A stretch of 64,000 nt of DNA from Brugia malayi (lineage: Eukaryota > Nematoda > Chromadorea > Rhabditida > Onchocercidae), in assembly GCF_000002995.4 (NCBI RefSeq), contig NW_025062475.1, positions 10,730,187-10,794,186 of the forward strand, in the 5' to 3' direction. Under the pieces are notes generated by a model. It searched no databases and had not been told where the DNA came from. It saw nothing but the letters and a program-made list of their open reading frames with translations. Shown here piece by piece: positions 37,338 through 50,600 of the stretch. The stretch's first letter is position 1, and the number at the start of each line of letters is the position of its first letter. The translations under genes were made by a program, and so were the position numbers.

Positions 37338-39490
37338 ATGATGTTGTCTGAAAAAAAGCAGAAAAGTGCAGCTGCTCGTGGTGTAAGTTTAAATTGAATT
37401 GGTAAATAATAAATCATTTCGATATCATGAAGATGAAAATGAGATTCAAATAAAAGCATCGAATTGAAAATTGTCATCCCAGTGCAATTTGTTTTACTAA
37501 CAATATGAGCTGCTGAGCGCAATTGGAACGCAAAGTAAACAATTACCATATAAATTTAACTTGGAGTAGGAGTAAGTGGTGAGTAATAAAGAGGGATTCA
37601 GTTCTCCATGATCTTCTCTTTCGAAAGCTTATTCTCAATTTAGTTTCAGCTTGATGCTTATAAAACAAATTTAATGAAACAAGCGGAAAAAATTGTACTA
37701 GAAGAATTCCCGAAGAAGGTACTGGAGTTTAATAACCTACTTGAGGTTGGTTTCTCTCCAAGTATACTTGTTATTTATCTTTGAACTTGAATTAAATTAG
37801 CATAAGAGACCTGTAAAATTTGCTGTTTCTGTTCACTAGTTGATTTTCACAGTTCTTTTTTTTTCTTAATCCTGGATGTTATACTACTTGGTTGGAATAT
37901 CTTATTTTAACATATCTACTTATTTTGATTATTTCTGATTATCTTTTTCAGGACGAGCAGTTCTCGTATGAGCGACTTCCAGAAGTTTTGCCGAATATTG
38001 ATTTAGGAATTCCATACTCAGAACAACTAACTGAATTTCAGGTAGTTCTTGGATTTGAAATTATTGTTGTTATTATTATATTTTTGAAAATTCTCTCTTT
38101 TTTTTAATTGGATTTGTTAAAAATAATATTTTGCAGAATGACTCAACTGAACATGAAAATGATGATAGGATTCTGAAAAAAAAGAGGAAAATTGATGCCA
38201 ATATTCAATCTTTTCATGGTTATCATTAATTTGTATTTTGTATATTTATTGGTGCACTTATACCTCTTAGCACTTTGATGACAGCTACTGGTCATAGGAG
38301 ATTGAGTGTTTCGGAATCTTCATTATTTATTAGTGCTTTTATTGACCAGGCTGATAAAGCAATATTTTTCTTTCACTCATTAGGCCTAGTACTTCATGAT
38401 TTTAGCAATCACTAAGAAGTGCTGGTCAAAGCATTTGTTTGACCAAATTCAGTAATTTTCAAAATTAATAATAAAAAAGATTATTTAACTGAAAGGACAC
38501 TTTGTGCCGTATAATTAATACATAATAAAAGGATACACGTTTTCAGGCACTTCAGTCTATGGTTTTATAAGCGGGACTGTTAAATGTAACGAAAAGCTTG
38601 CTGGTCTCACCGATATCACACGGCCTTTACTTCGTGATTCAGTTGAAGCGGTCAACAAGGTTCACTTTAGATTTGTTATTTTTCTTTTTTTTGCCATATA
38701 ATGATAAAGTTTTAGATTTTCAGCAGTTTGGCTTTTACTTTTTTATAGTCAAGCAGCATTATAATCTGAAAATTTTTGTTAAATAAATGTGACATTTTTC
38801 AGGTAAAAATGTGGATCTTGTTTTTGATTCCACGTATTGAAGATGGCAACAATTTTGGGGTATCTATACAGGAAGAAACTCTGAGTGAGGTCCTCTTTCT
38901 TAGAATTTCAATTTTTGAAATCCAAGCATTTTTTTTTCCTGTTCCATCATCGTTCATTGCATGTATGGTAAATTTTGAGCCATTTCATTAAATTCTAAGG
39001 TTTATGGTCAGTCGAAATATACATGAAACTTGAATACAATTGAAATTTGAATTTCTCAGGTGCGTACTGTAGAAGCTGAAGCAGCATCATTTCTTGACCA
39101 GATGTCTCGGTATTTCGTTAGCCGTGCTCGTCTGGTAACTAAAGTAGCCAAGTATCCACATGTTGTAAGTTATGCTTGAGTTATACTTAAAATATACGTA
39201 AAATTTGAAATTTGCAATGGTTATGTATGCGCTGTGTACAAGCTATCAAGGATGATATTTGAAGCTTATCTTTGTTCGTTCTTATGTTTTCCAAGAGGAA
39301 AAATCCATAAAATTCTATTCAGGAAGATTATCGTCGAGCCATTTTGGATATGGATGAAAAGCAGTTCATCAATATTCGTCTTGTACTAACCGAAATGCGC
39401 AATCACTTTGCTACATTGCATGATATGATTACAAAAAATTTCGAGAAAATCAAAATGCCAAGAAATAACAATGCGGAGCATATGTATTAA
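37338..39490 (+). CDS. Proteasome activator PA28-gamma / REG-gamma (PSME3)
   Basis: Eight exons: 37338-37382, 37650-37745, 37952-38041, 38137-38218, 38547-38659, 38803-38889, 39060-39164, 39323-39490; 261 residues (PSME3 is 254). It forms a heptameric ring that caps the 20S proteasome in the nucleus and promotes ubiquitin-independent degradation. The activation loop and its surroundings are nearly invariant: IPRIEDGNNFGVSIQEET, followed by VRTVEAEAASFLDQMSRYF and AKYPHVEDYRRA. The C-terminal NAEHMY resembles the tail that docks on 20S. The insert KKKRKIDA (near 88-95) matches the nuclear-localisation segment of the gamma type, which is the form found in invertebrates. Two Met codons begin the frame; the first was taken. 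All introns are GT-AG. Confidence 0.95.
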
Positions 39491-41220
39491 TTAGAAAACT
39501 TTTGAATTATTCCTGTTTGCATTATATTCATATGCTATTCTGTTGACATTTGCATGAAATGAGGTCGCTACTACTATTGATTTTGAAGACTTCTATAGGA
39601 TTAATTAACATCGATTTTTATTTGGCATTTTTTCTGGTTCTTTGTTAAGGTAAATAACTTGAGAAATGAATTTCTTTTTAGCTCATAACTTCGATTTCTT
39701 CAAATTCAAGCTTGTCATTTAAAGACATTTATGACTTCGTGCCTACTTCGGATGCAGCTTAAAAACTTATTTGATAATTCAGAATTGTCAGTAGAAACAA
39801 GCTGAAGTCTTTAAACTCTTGTTAAATAAGGTATTTCTCATATAACTTTAGTGTTTTGACGGCTTGTGATTTTGTTCTGATAGCCAAGGAGAACTATTAT
39901 AGTTCCTTAAAAGATGGTTCAAATATTTTGAATTTTCTGGCTGTTTTCTTCAACTGGTAAACAATTCTTCTTTGTTTCAATTCAGGTTCTTTGTAAAATG
40001 CAAAGGAAACGAAAACAAAAAGACTACTTTTGTCATTCAATTTTGAATAAATAAAAGTTTTCTTATTGAAGTTAACATTGTATTATAATGAAGTGAACAT
40101 TACATTATTTCTGTTTAGAATTGGATATCTTTTTTATTACTGCGAAATAACTAAAGTGTGCTTATGGTAATAAGTGACATATCTTTATTTTCATTTTATC
40201 TCCTATCACTGCTGTTATCACACAATGAACAAATTTTTCTTAACAGTTTAATAGTTTGATGTGATTTAATAGTTCGATGAGTCATAATAAGCAGACAGTA
40301 ACGAACAAGCCAAACGATGGCATATGAGCTCCACATGCATTTGGAGTTATAATACTTTGTGAAACTTACTTTTTACTTGAACCATAAATACTCCTGGAAG
40401 GCTTTATTACATAATGCTTAGAGATAAATGTGCTAAATTAGATAATGAATAGCAAAATTATTTATTCCACAATTTTGAATGCTCATTTTCCTTCCTTCAT
40501 CGTTTACGCCAAAATCTCTTCTGGTCACAACCTCATATCATTGTTTCGAGAAATACCTCTAATCCTTCATTATGATAAGAAAGATTTAAGAAATTAAAGG
40601 CTTTTCGCATATAAATTCAATTACCTTCGGTTTTACTATTACCTATTGGTCATTTATCAATTTGATTATCATTATTACCAATGGTCATTAATGAGAAATG
40701 GGTGAAATGCATCTCGAGGAGCAAATATTAACCAAGTAATAAAAACAAAGAAATGAAAATGAATTTTAATGGGAAAAAGGAAAGATATGTAGAAAGAGAA
40801 TTACTACCACTACTATTCGCTAATCGATCTGCTAAAAATTCAAACTTGTAAAATTTAAATCTGAATGTAAACAGAACTTAGTAAGACATTATTGCTATTT
40901 ATCATTAGATTGATAATTAAATGAAGATTTTGTTGTGAAAATGCTTCAAATATTCAAAATTTCTAGATGAACGAACAAAATTTGTTAAAATTTAAGAAAA
41001 AAAAGTAGAATTTTGAGAATTATTGAGTGCCTTGAATTCTATTCAAATTTTGTTGAAATTTAATTTTCAAAAACTCAAGAAATTATTATGCATCAATAAA
41101 TTTATCAAAAAGAAAAAGAAAATTCATTCACTTCATCAATTACTACTTTTGTCAATAAAAGTTCACATCACTAATTCATTCAAAATACTGTGAGTAGAAG
41201 TTGAAGAATAGAAACAAAAG

Positions 41221-41237
41221 AGAGAGAGAGAGAGAGA
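41221..41237. repeat. (AG)n microsatellite
   Basis: About eight AG units in a gene-poor region. Confidence 0.85.
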
Positions 41238-44200
41238 AAAAAAAAATGAAAAAGAAATCGGAAAATAAATAAGTAAGTAAAAATGAATATGAAAAATATT
41301 GAAATGTGTTGAAATTAACAGTAGCAGAATAACTATGTTAGATTTTATCCTTTTATTTAATATATTCAAGAAAAGATTATTTTTTTCCAAAGAGTTAAAA
41401 AAGAAAAAAAAAAAAAAAAATTGACGAAAATAAAAGAAATGTGAGAATTCCGCTATATAATATAAATTTGAAATATAATTCAAATGCATCGAAAAGAATT
41501 TTCTAATTTATTGAAAATGAATGAAAAATCATTAAATTATAATAAGATCAATGAAATAAATGCATGAAATGATTAATGAATTCAAAATCGATTTACTTTT
41601 CTTTCTCTCAATTTATCTGTGTTTTTTTTTTCTCCCTCTCTTCCTGTCTCTCTCTCTCTCTCTTCCTTTTTTCTCCTCTCTCATTAGCAATATTATAAAG
41701 CGTAGAAAAATATAATTTTTTTTTTTTATTTTGCTAGAATTATCATACGACAATTAATATTTAAAATTCTCTCTCTCTCTCTTTTAAATAAATGATGGAA
41801 GATTGATATTGTATTGTTATGTGATTTCTTACTTTTCTCTCGCGCATTGGGATTTCTCATAAATTTATTGAGAAATATAAAGAGTAAATATGGATGGAAT
41901 ATCTCGATCTCGATTAATTACTGCGAAATTTTTTTATTTTAGATACAATTTCAGTTTAAACATTTCAAAGTTTTTTTTTTTTTTTTTTAAAAACAAGTTA
42001 CACATAGTATTAAATTCTGTACAATAGCTTCATTTTATAATAATTCATTTTACATTTTGGCTCATTTTGTTAAATGATTTATTCTTTTCAGATTTGCTAT
42101 TATCAAAATCTTTGTTGTTTAAATGTCACCAGTAATTATTATTATTATAATTATTATTAGCATAATTAATATGCTAGCATACTTAACAAAGCTAATAGAT
42201 CAATCTTAGTATTATTCATTTTCTTTACCATTTTATATTATTATTTCGTATTTTCGTCACTTTTTTCCATTTTCTTTCTTTTTTCATATTTACATTTGTT
42301 AATAATGAGAAAATTATTTTACTTAATGTTACCTTAACAGAATTCAACATAAATGCTTATTACGTAAGGATTGAATAAAAGCTTAGAGGTTAATTAATTG
42401 AGTAATTAGTTGACTAATTGCGATTGTTAAGCTCATCATCTTTAAATGTTTATTTCAACAATTTCGTAGTAAATTATAGAGTAGTTTGTTTATTTAGCTT
42501 TAAATGATAAGTAAAAGATAATTAACGGGAAAGAAAATGAGTTGAATAGAAGGATTGTTATAAAAGTTTTTTAATATTATCTCAATAACATCATCCAATA
42601 ACAATTTAAAAAATTTTTTATTCTTTATTATCATTTTAATCATTTAATTGTTCGGATTTCATAAATAACGCAATAATTCCATTGTTTTTTTTTTTTAATA
42701 TTAGCATTAATTTTTTTTTATTGGTAATTAGCTGTTTAAAAAAAAAAAATAGCTGTGACAGAATTAAATTGAATTATGTACGCATTAATGAATTATAACT
42801 TTAATGAATTTTTACTTATCATACAACACTTTTTCTTATCACCGAATGCTTCCTACCAAAATTTTATTTATAAGATTGCACTTCTTGATTGAATTATTAT
42901 TGTGTTTTAATTAGATAACCATTTGAATATGATAATAGATATTTCGTCTTATCAATGATATCAGAATAAAAATCTATAAATAAGGAATGCGTCACTTTTT
43001 GACTGCTCTATTACAGTAGGGTTATAGGGGCTAATTGTCTCCTTCAGATAAAATAATTCTCCAAAAATTTTTCAAAAAAAGAAAAAAAATTTTTGAGATT
43101 TCCTATAAATCTCGATTAACGTCATATTTACGACTTTCATTGAGTCAAAAAAAGAAATTATATTAAATGAATGGTATTTCTTCAACAAATAAATTCATTT
43201 GATTTATTTTTTATAAAACCATTACATTGTTATATTATTGAAAAAAGAAAAGAAAACTATTGAATGGCTTAAACGAACTCATTTTACAATAATTCATTTT
43301 GCAAAAAGTTTTGCACTTTTTAATATCACTAAAATTTATTTAACTTCAAAAAAAAAAAAAAAAAGCTGAGCCAGCTATGACATTTTATAAAACTTACTTA
43401 AATTGTTTGCTTCAATTCTCTGACAATTAAGCATTAAAGAAACAAATCTAATAAGACTTTTTAACTTCAATAACTCCTTACTTTAACAAGTCCCTATGAT
43501 TTTATTAAATTTTTATTGACTTTAAATAAATTCCTACTTTATCGTCAAGCATTTTGATAGAACCACAATTTTAAAATTAATAAATCTTAAGTGGAGTTCA
43601 TCTCTATCAAAATTAGATTCAATAATATTAATTCTACTCATATACGCTGACTATCAAATATTCTTAAATAAAATCGATGAAAAACCGCAATTGAACCAAG
43701 TTTATGAATTAATAATTTAAAAAAAAAAAAGTAGTTTATGTATACGTCACATAGGAAAGAATCATTTAAATGATAATTCGAACTTGAGCAAAACTAGATG
43801 TGCATCTATTATTAATGAATAGCATTAATGAGATCATACTAAAGTATGAAAAAAATCTCATTAAATTTAATTACTTATTTTTAATTCATAACTTAAATTT
43901 GCTAATAAAAAATTTGGTGCAATTTTCTTAACACAAAAATTTTTTACTTTAAAATCTGAAAATAAAAAGAATCAATGCTTTTCATGAAGGCATACCGCTA
44001 GTAATAACAGGAAAGTGATATATCAATAAATAAAATGATAATGATAGCTTATTCAATGATAAATCAACAGGAAAATATTCATCACATACGCACTCTAACA
44101 GTTCTTTCTTATTTTAACAATCTGCGCTAATCAATCTTTTCTGTTATATTTCAATCTTTGCAAAAATTTTAAGATTTCTCATCAAAAATTTTTCTTTCTT

Positions 44201-45318
44201 TCTTTTTTTTGCTTTCTCTCAAATACTGCTTGTGACACTTTAAAATGAAGAAAAAAAAAATTTTTTTTTTTGTTGAAATATAAAAAAAAGCATACATGTA
44301 TATGTATATGAGTGAAAAGGGAAAAGAAAAAAAAGTTTAATTAAATCTAAACATTAATCATTCTGAATGATTGATTGAAATTTCACTGTTCATTTTATTC
44401 TAACCAAAATTTTAATTTAAATAAGCATAAATTAAATGGAAATTGCAATTATATAAGCTGAAAATAGATATAAAATTTGATCATTTATCAATGGATCATT
44501 TATAAATGCAATAAGATTTGATGAAAGCTAAAGCTTTCATTCATATTGTATTTTAGTTATTCTATGATAATACTTGCTTTCATTAAAATAAGAAATTGGT
44601 GTAAGTTATTAAGAAAGGAAACTGTTGATTTAACAAAGTTATAAAATAACTTCAAAAAAAAGAAAAAAAAATGCAAAAGGATATTTGGCTTTTTTATTTA
44701 TTTATTTATTTTTTCACTTGTCATATTGTAATAAAGTTGAAATATATTTAGGCAAAAGATATTCCATCAAATTTATTGCTTCATTTGTTGCATATAATTA
44801 ATAAACTTCAAAATCTATTATTACCTCTTTTTACTAATGTAAATAGTATTTAGAGTAATAATAATTATTACAAGTAATTATTACTTCTATGTTTTTAAGT
44901 CATATTAATTAATTTCATGACTGTTAGCTATTAGCTAAAAGGAAAACACTTTATGATTATTTTCACATTTTGCAGTTTGTTATTTTATCTGCAACCATTT
45001 TTTATTTTCTTTCATGATTATCGTTCATTTTTTTTTTTTTGCAAAATGAAAAATCATTAATTTAGCAATTTTGAATTAATCGTTGAATTATTTATTTCAT
45101 AGGATATCAAAATGAATGTGCTTGTTTATGCTTAATATCTATCTACATGGCTCTTTGTTATTGTTGTTATTTGTTTTGGTCATTGACCATAATTTAAAAA
45201 TTCAAAAAGTTACGTTTTTTAGCAGAAAGAATTTCATTGAGTTCATCACCTCTAATTAAAGAAGCTTCAATTCATAATTAATATATTATCATATTTCTCG
45301 TCTCCAACCCTTTTTTTT

Positions 45319-45320
45319 CC

Positions 45321-45354
<34 letters not shown>
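45319..45354. repeat. (CT)n microsatellite
   Basis: A 36-bp CT tract with two single interruptions. Confidence 0.85.
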
Positions 45355-46431
45355 CATTCTTATCATTTCATTAATTTTATTTAATTTTTGCTCTTAATAT
45401 CATACGACATCATCGATGTAATCTTTTTTACTTTCCTTTTTAAATACTTTCTTTCAGTACCTTATTGAAACCAGTATCCAAAGATATTTTTTATCATCAA
45501 CTTTTTAAATTGAATTTTCAAAAAATTATAAAAAGTTTGAAGATAAAGAAACGATCTGTTCGATTGTGCTAAATATACTTTCTTAAAATTGAAATAATAT
45601 TTGAAACATTGAATTGAACAGGTGCTCGAAATGAATGTTTTAAAATTTCAGGAAGTAACTAACAATTTTGCTATTGAAAAAAAGATTAAAAATTAATGTT
45701 GAAAATTAAAATTTAGACCGAAGTAAAATCAAGCAATATCCTAATCACTTTATTTTTATCTTATTTTGCTTTACTTTACTTTACTTTGCTAATTTCTTTT
45801 CTACTCTTTAAATTGCAGTGCTTGATTTATTTAAATTTATATGATTTATTAAAAAAAATTTATTTTAAAATGCATGAAATGCTCCTCCATCTACACATCT
45901 GCCTAATAATTCATTAATAATCAGAAATGATGATAAGTTAAAAAAAACTTATCTTGGCTATATCACAGAGTAATATAATGAGAAGAGAGAGTCTAAACTA
46001 TAAACAGATTTTCTTAAATTAAAAAAAAAACAAAAACTATTAAAACAAAATATACTAAATATATCATCATTCTTCCTTTTCTCTCTCTTAACAAAAAAAA
46101 AAAATCAACAAGAAAAAAAGAACATAAAGAATATGTGAAGTAGAATGATAAAAAAATTATATAAATTTACTAAAAGTAATATTTCATTTTTCATATTTGC
46201 TTTTTCAATCTTCATCTTTTGATATTTTGATAACATTTTTAATAAAACTTATAATTAGATAAATTATCACTTTATTTTATTCTCAATGACGATGAGATAA
46301 TAATGATAATGTTTTCTTTGTCCCACTTTTCATTATCATTATCAATATTTTATGGATATTTTCAATCTGTTAAAAATGTCAAATTACAATATTGCAACAG
46401 AATTAAAGTGGTGTAAATGCAGTTATGCAAG

Positions 46432-46455
46432 TATGCATGCATGCGTGCATGCATG
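46432..46455. repeat. Palindromic ATGC/TGCA tract
   Basis: Alternating purine-pyrimidine sequence made of repeated TGCA/ATGC words with one GCGTGC centre, almost self-complementary over its length. Confidence 0.75.
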
Positions 46456-47672
46456 GCTGTAAATTATCAGTTCATTAAGTGAAGCATTTTTTTATATCAA
46501 ATAAATTTCGGAGTACTTCTGCATTTCATGCTGCCTTCATTGCTAATACCAAATTAAATTTGGCGAATTAAGATTTCTTTTATTAAACAGAATATAATAA
46601 ATATATCATTATTCTTTCCTTTCTCTTCCTTAACAAAAATAATAATAATAATAATCACCAAAAATAAATAAAAGTATTTTGAAAATTAAGCATTCATTTT
46701 TTTCTAAGACTTATATAGCAGTGGTCAAAGGTCAAAGCTTTCATTAGCCAATATAATAAATTCGTTTTCCTTCCAATCAATATCAAAGATACTACTGGAA
46801 GAAAAAAAATTCCCAAAGTCAAAGTTAAATTTTGATTATTCAATCGCCTAAGTATCTCTATCAGATCACTGACGTCTGTTCAACCAATACTTTCAATAAA
46901 ATTTCAAAAATTATTCTCTCTAAGATTATTTCTCATGATTTTTCACCCCAAAATCACCAAATTATTCATTTTATTTTATCATAAACAAAATTAGATAATT
47001 AGAAATTTTCGATTTTTTGCTTTAATTAAAATAATTACATATTATGACTTTCATTTTCAGGTATAATTATACAAAGTAAAATTATCGCTACTGTTGTTAT
47101 CCGGAAAAAAAGCAAACACTAAATAGAATTTCAATATGTAAATTTTTCATAATATTACAAAATATTTTAAAAGATTTGTCTGAAATATAACTCTTTTTTT
47201 TTGCTACTAAAAAATTATATTTTTGTTGTTTACTTCAATTAATAATTTCAAGTTATTTCAAGTTTTCTCTTTCTTTTTTTGCTAACATTTCTTAAAATAT
47301 AAAATTACGTAAAATCAATTTTTTGTTACATTAAAAATAATAATAAATAATACGATTTAAATGTGCTTCGTCTTATTAAATTAAACTTTTATAAAATTAG
47401 AAATTTTTTTAAAGCTTATAAAAGCTTTAAATATTGTTGTATGAATTAGTTGAAAATTTTGCAACAAACACAATTTGTACTAAGTATCAATTTTATAGAT
47501 TCATATTCATTAATTAAAATTATTTGATATTATTGGTGTAATTATTATATTTATAAAATTGTAATAATTAGAATTTTTTTATTACATTAAAAAAAAATAA
47601 GTAAAAATGAAATTTAGATATTGGTGCGATCAGTTTTATTAAACTAACATATTGTTGGAATATGAAAATTTG

Positions 47673-50600
47673 ATGAGAATGGTTTGGCGAAATGATAATT
47701 ACCGCATTCGTCGTCGTCTTCCATCAGTTCCATCAGAACCTAAAAATTGTCCAACTTTGACAAATTTGCATCTGAGAGGTATGCTATCACCAATTTCATC
47801 AGACGATGATATTGAACAGTCGACACTGTTAATGATGAATGATAATGTCGAGCAGCAATTACCGCTTTCGGAATGTTTGCGACAGTCGTGGAAGCCAGCT
47901 GTTAAATTAGCATTCCCGGTGTATTCCAATCAACGACGAGAACTTCCCATTGAAGAAAGTATGGAAAGTTATGGTAAGTTTAAAAAAAAAAAAATTTCAA
48001 ACAAGTATTTGAAAAAAAAAGTTGAAGAATATTTTTTTTTTTTTAAATAAAATTAACTTTTAGTTTCTATTTTATTTTTGATAACGATTTATTATGATCC
48101 AGAAAAAAAAGAAAAAAAATGGTTAAAAGAGATTTTTTTAAAAAAGACATTTTTTTTTTTTAATTAGTAAAAATTAAGTTTTATTGAAAAATGAAAAGTT
48201 TTAGGCTGATAAAAACAACATCCTTTTTTCAAAATATTTAAATTAATTAAACATAACGAGAGAACAAAGATAAAAATAAATTTTCTGAAAAAATTCAAAA
48301 GCAATAATTTTAAACATCATTTTCTACAATATTGAATGTTCTAAAATTGAAAGACTGAACTTTATAAAGTATTTTGAATATAGAATGCTTTAAGTTGAAG
48401 AATTGAACTTAATGAAGAATTAAAAGTAAAAAATACTTTAAATTGAACATAAACAAGAATAAATGACATTTTTTATAGCTAGAAATGGAAGATTTTAGCT
48501 TTAAACTTATTTAGCCTGTCTATTTTTCATAGCTTAGCTAAAATCATTTAAATAATTTTCTTTCTCAGATTATTAACAGGCTAATATTGAAATATATCTT
48601 TCAATCTATCAACTGAGCTATATCAAAATTTTCAAGTGATTTCAGCTAAGCTATAAAATAGACACACTAAATAAGTTTAAAGCTAAAACCTTTCTGAATT
48701 TTTTGCAATATCAACAAATATTATTAGCAAGGTTTAAGAATAAGACAAATTAAATAAACTTAAATGAAAGACAGTGCCATAATTGGAGAGCAATAGAAGT
48801 TCGTTTGATAGATTTGACAGTCACAAAACTGCATGACAGGCCACCTGGCAGAATGTGAACTTATGAATCACTGATATTAGCACTTTTAAATTTTTTCTCG
48901 GCAATACTCTCCAAAGTTGGTCTATGATAAAGTTGCAAAATCGTTTGGCTATCAAATGCACTGCAAAAAATCATTTTCTATTATTATTGTTATTATTATT
49001 ATTACTATTATTATTATTATTATTACTAATTATTATTACTGATGAATTATTACTTATTTGAAACGAATCACATAGCTACTGAAGCTATGTATATAGGAAT
49101 GAACAGACTTTTGAATTCAATTACTTTTTTATTTCTTACAACATAAAGAGATCATTAAATTCATCACGGTTCTACATTTTTTTTTCCAGCAAGAAACAAT
49201 TGTTTTGAAAGGTAAACAATATCTTTCATAAACAAATCATAATTTTTTGTAACTCAAAATGATGAAATGATTATCGCACAAATAGATTAAGCAAAATGAT
49301 TAAATAATCACTGTCGTATGATTATCATTGATATGTTATCATTTGAGTAACTCTTAAACAAATTTAATTTAAACACTTCATCAATACATTATTTGATTTT
49401 GATCATAAATATTCATTTATTTGTTTATGAAACTGATAATTCTATCAATTTATTTTTATTGAAATTCCAATTTACAAAGTCTTTTTAAAATCTTAAATTT
49501 GATTCTATTTTTTGCATAACTAATTGAAGATTTAATGACAATTATCAATCATTTACTCTTCTGAAATTGAAAGTGATTTGAATGCTATCCATTAGTGGTA
49601 TTGGCTTGTTAGATCAGTCCTTATCACAGTTTATCATTTAATCTAAGTGACAGAAGGGATTGATTATTGATTATATCATAGATTAGAACATATTAATGAT
49701 CAAGGATTAAAAAACAAACAGGGAGAAAGAGAGAGAGAGAGAGTGAAGGGATTATGATAATTAGAGCAATTATGAATAATTATTTGAAGAGATTTTAAAA
49801 AGCTAATTATCAGGTTGCTGATTATATATCATTTGCCAACAATTTCATATTTGTCATAAAATAGCGTAAAAAAGTTGAAATACTACTTTCAACTTATCAT
49901 CTTTGCATTTTCTTGAAGAATTTTCAAAATTAAATATATTAGAAGTGATATGAATTGATTTTTAACAAGAACTTTCAATTCTTCATCTAACGTTTGTTGA
50001 ATATCCATCAAAGAATTTTGTCTTTCACTTAAAGTACTGTCAAATTTTCTCTATTCTAATCGCCAACAAAAAAAAAGAAATTGAAAATTTAATCAATAAG
50101 CTATGATCAAAAATTTTATAAGATATTATTTTCTGCTTATTTAAAAAAAAAAAAAAAAAAACTGCTTAAAAACAAAAAGAGCTTAAAATGTATTTTTTTT
50201 AATTTGCAAAAGAATATGGAATAATGAGTCTAAGCTAAGTAGAGCAGTTTTTATAAGTGAAAATAAAATGATAAGATGATATTATCTGTTTATCTTATTT
50301 ACAAACAGATATGATCAGTATTTGTTCACCGATCAGAGCATCTTCTCGAAGACGAATGGATTATTTCCAACAAGTAAGTTCCTTTTTCTTCTTTTTTTTT
50401 TAAGTAAATAAATATTGGAATAATAATGCTTATAGAGATTTTTTTCAGATTTTTTTAAAACTGCAATTTTAAATAATTTTGTTAGATTTAATTTCTTTCA
50501 TTGTAGTATGTCTTCGAGAATTCTATTAACATATTGAAGTGATTTTATAATATACAAGACGAATAATTCCAATTAATTAGAAAAACTTAATTGAATTAAT

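Larger units (their letters stand above)
39491..47672. other. 8.2 kb AT-rich region without a recognisable gene
   Basis: This holds the PA28-gamma 3' flank (AATAAA at 40046-40051 is a candidate poly(A) signal), then a long upstream region of the globin gene. I find no exon pairs or family motifs on either strand. It is full of homopolymers and microsatellites: (GA)n at 41221-41237, (CT)n near 41646-41660, 41771-41781 and 45319-45354, and an ATGC-palindromic tract near 46432-46455. Confidence 0.55.
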
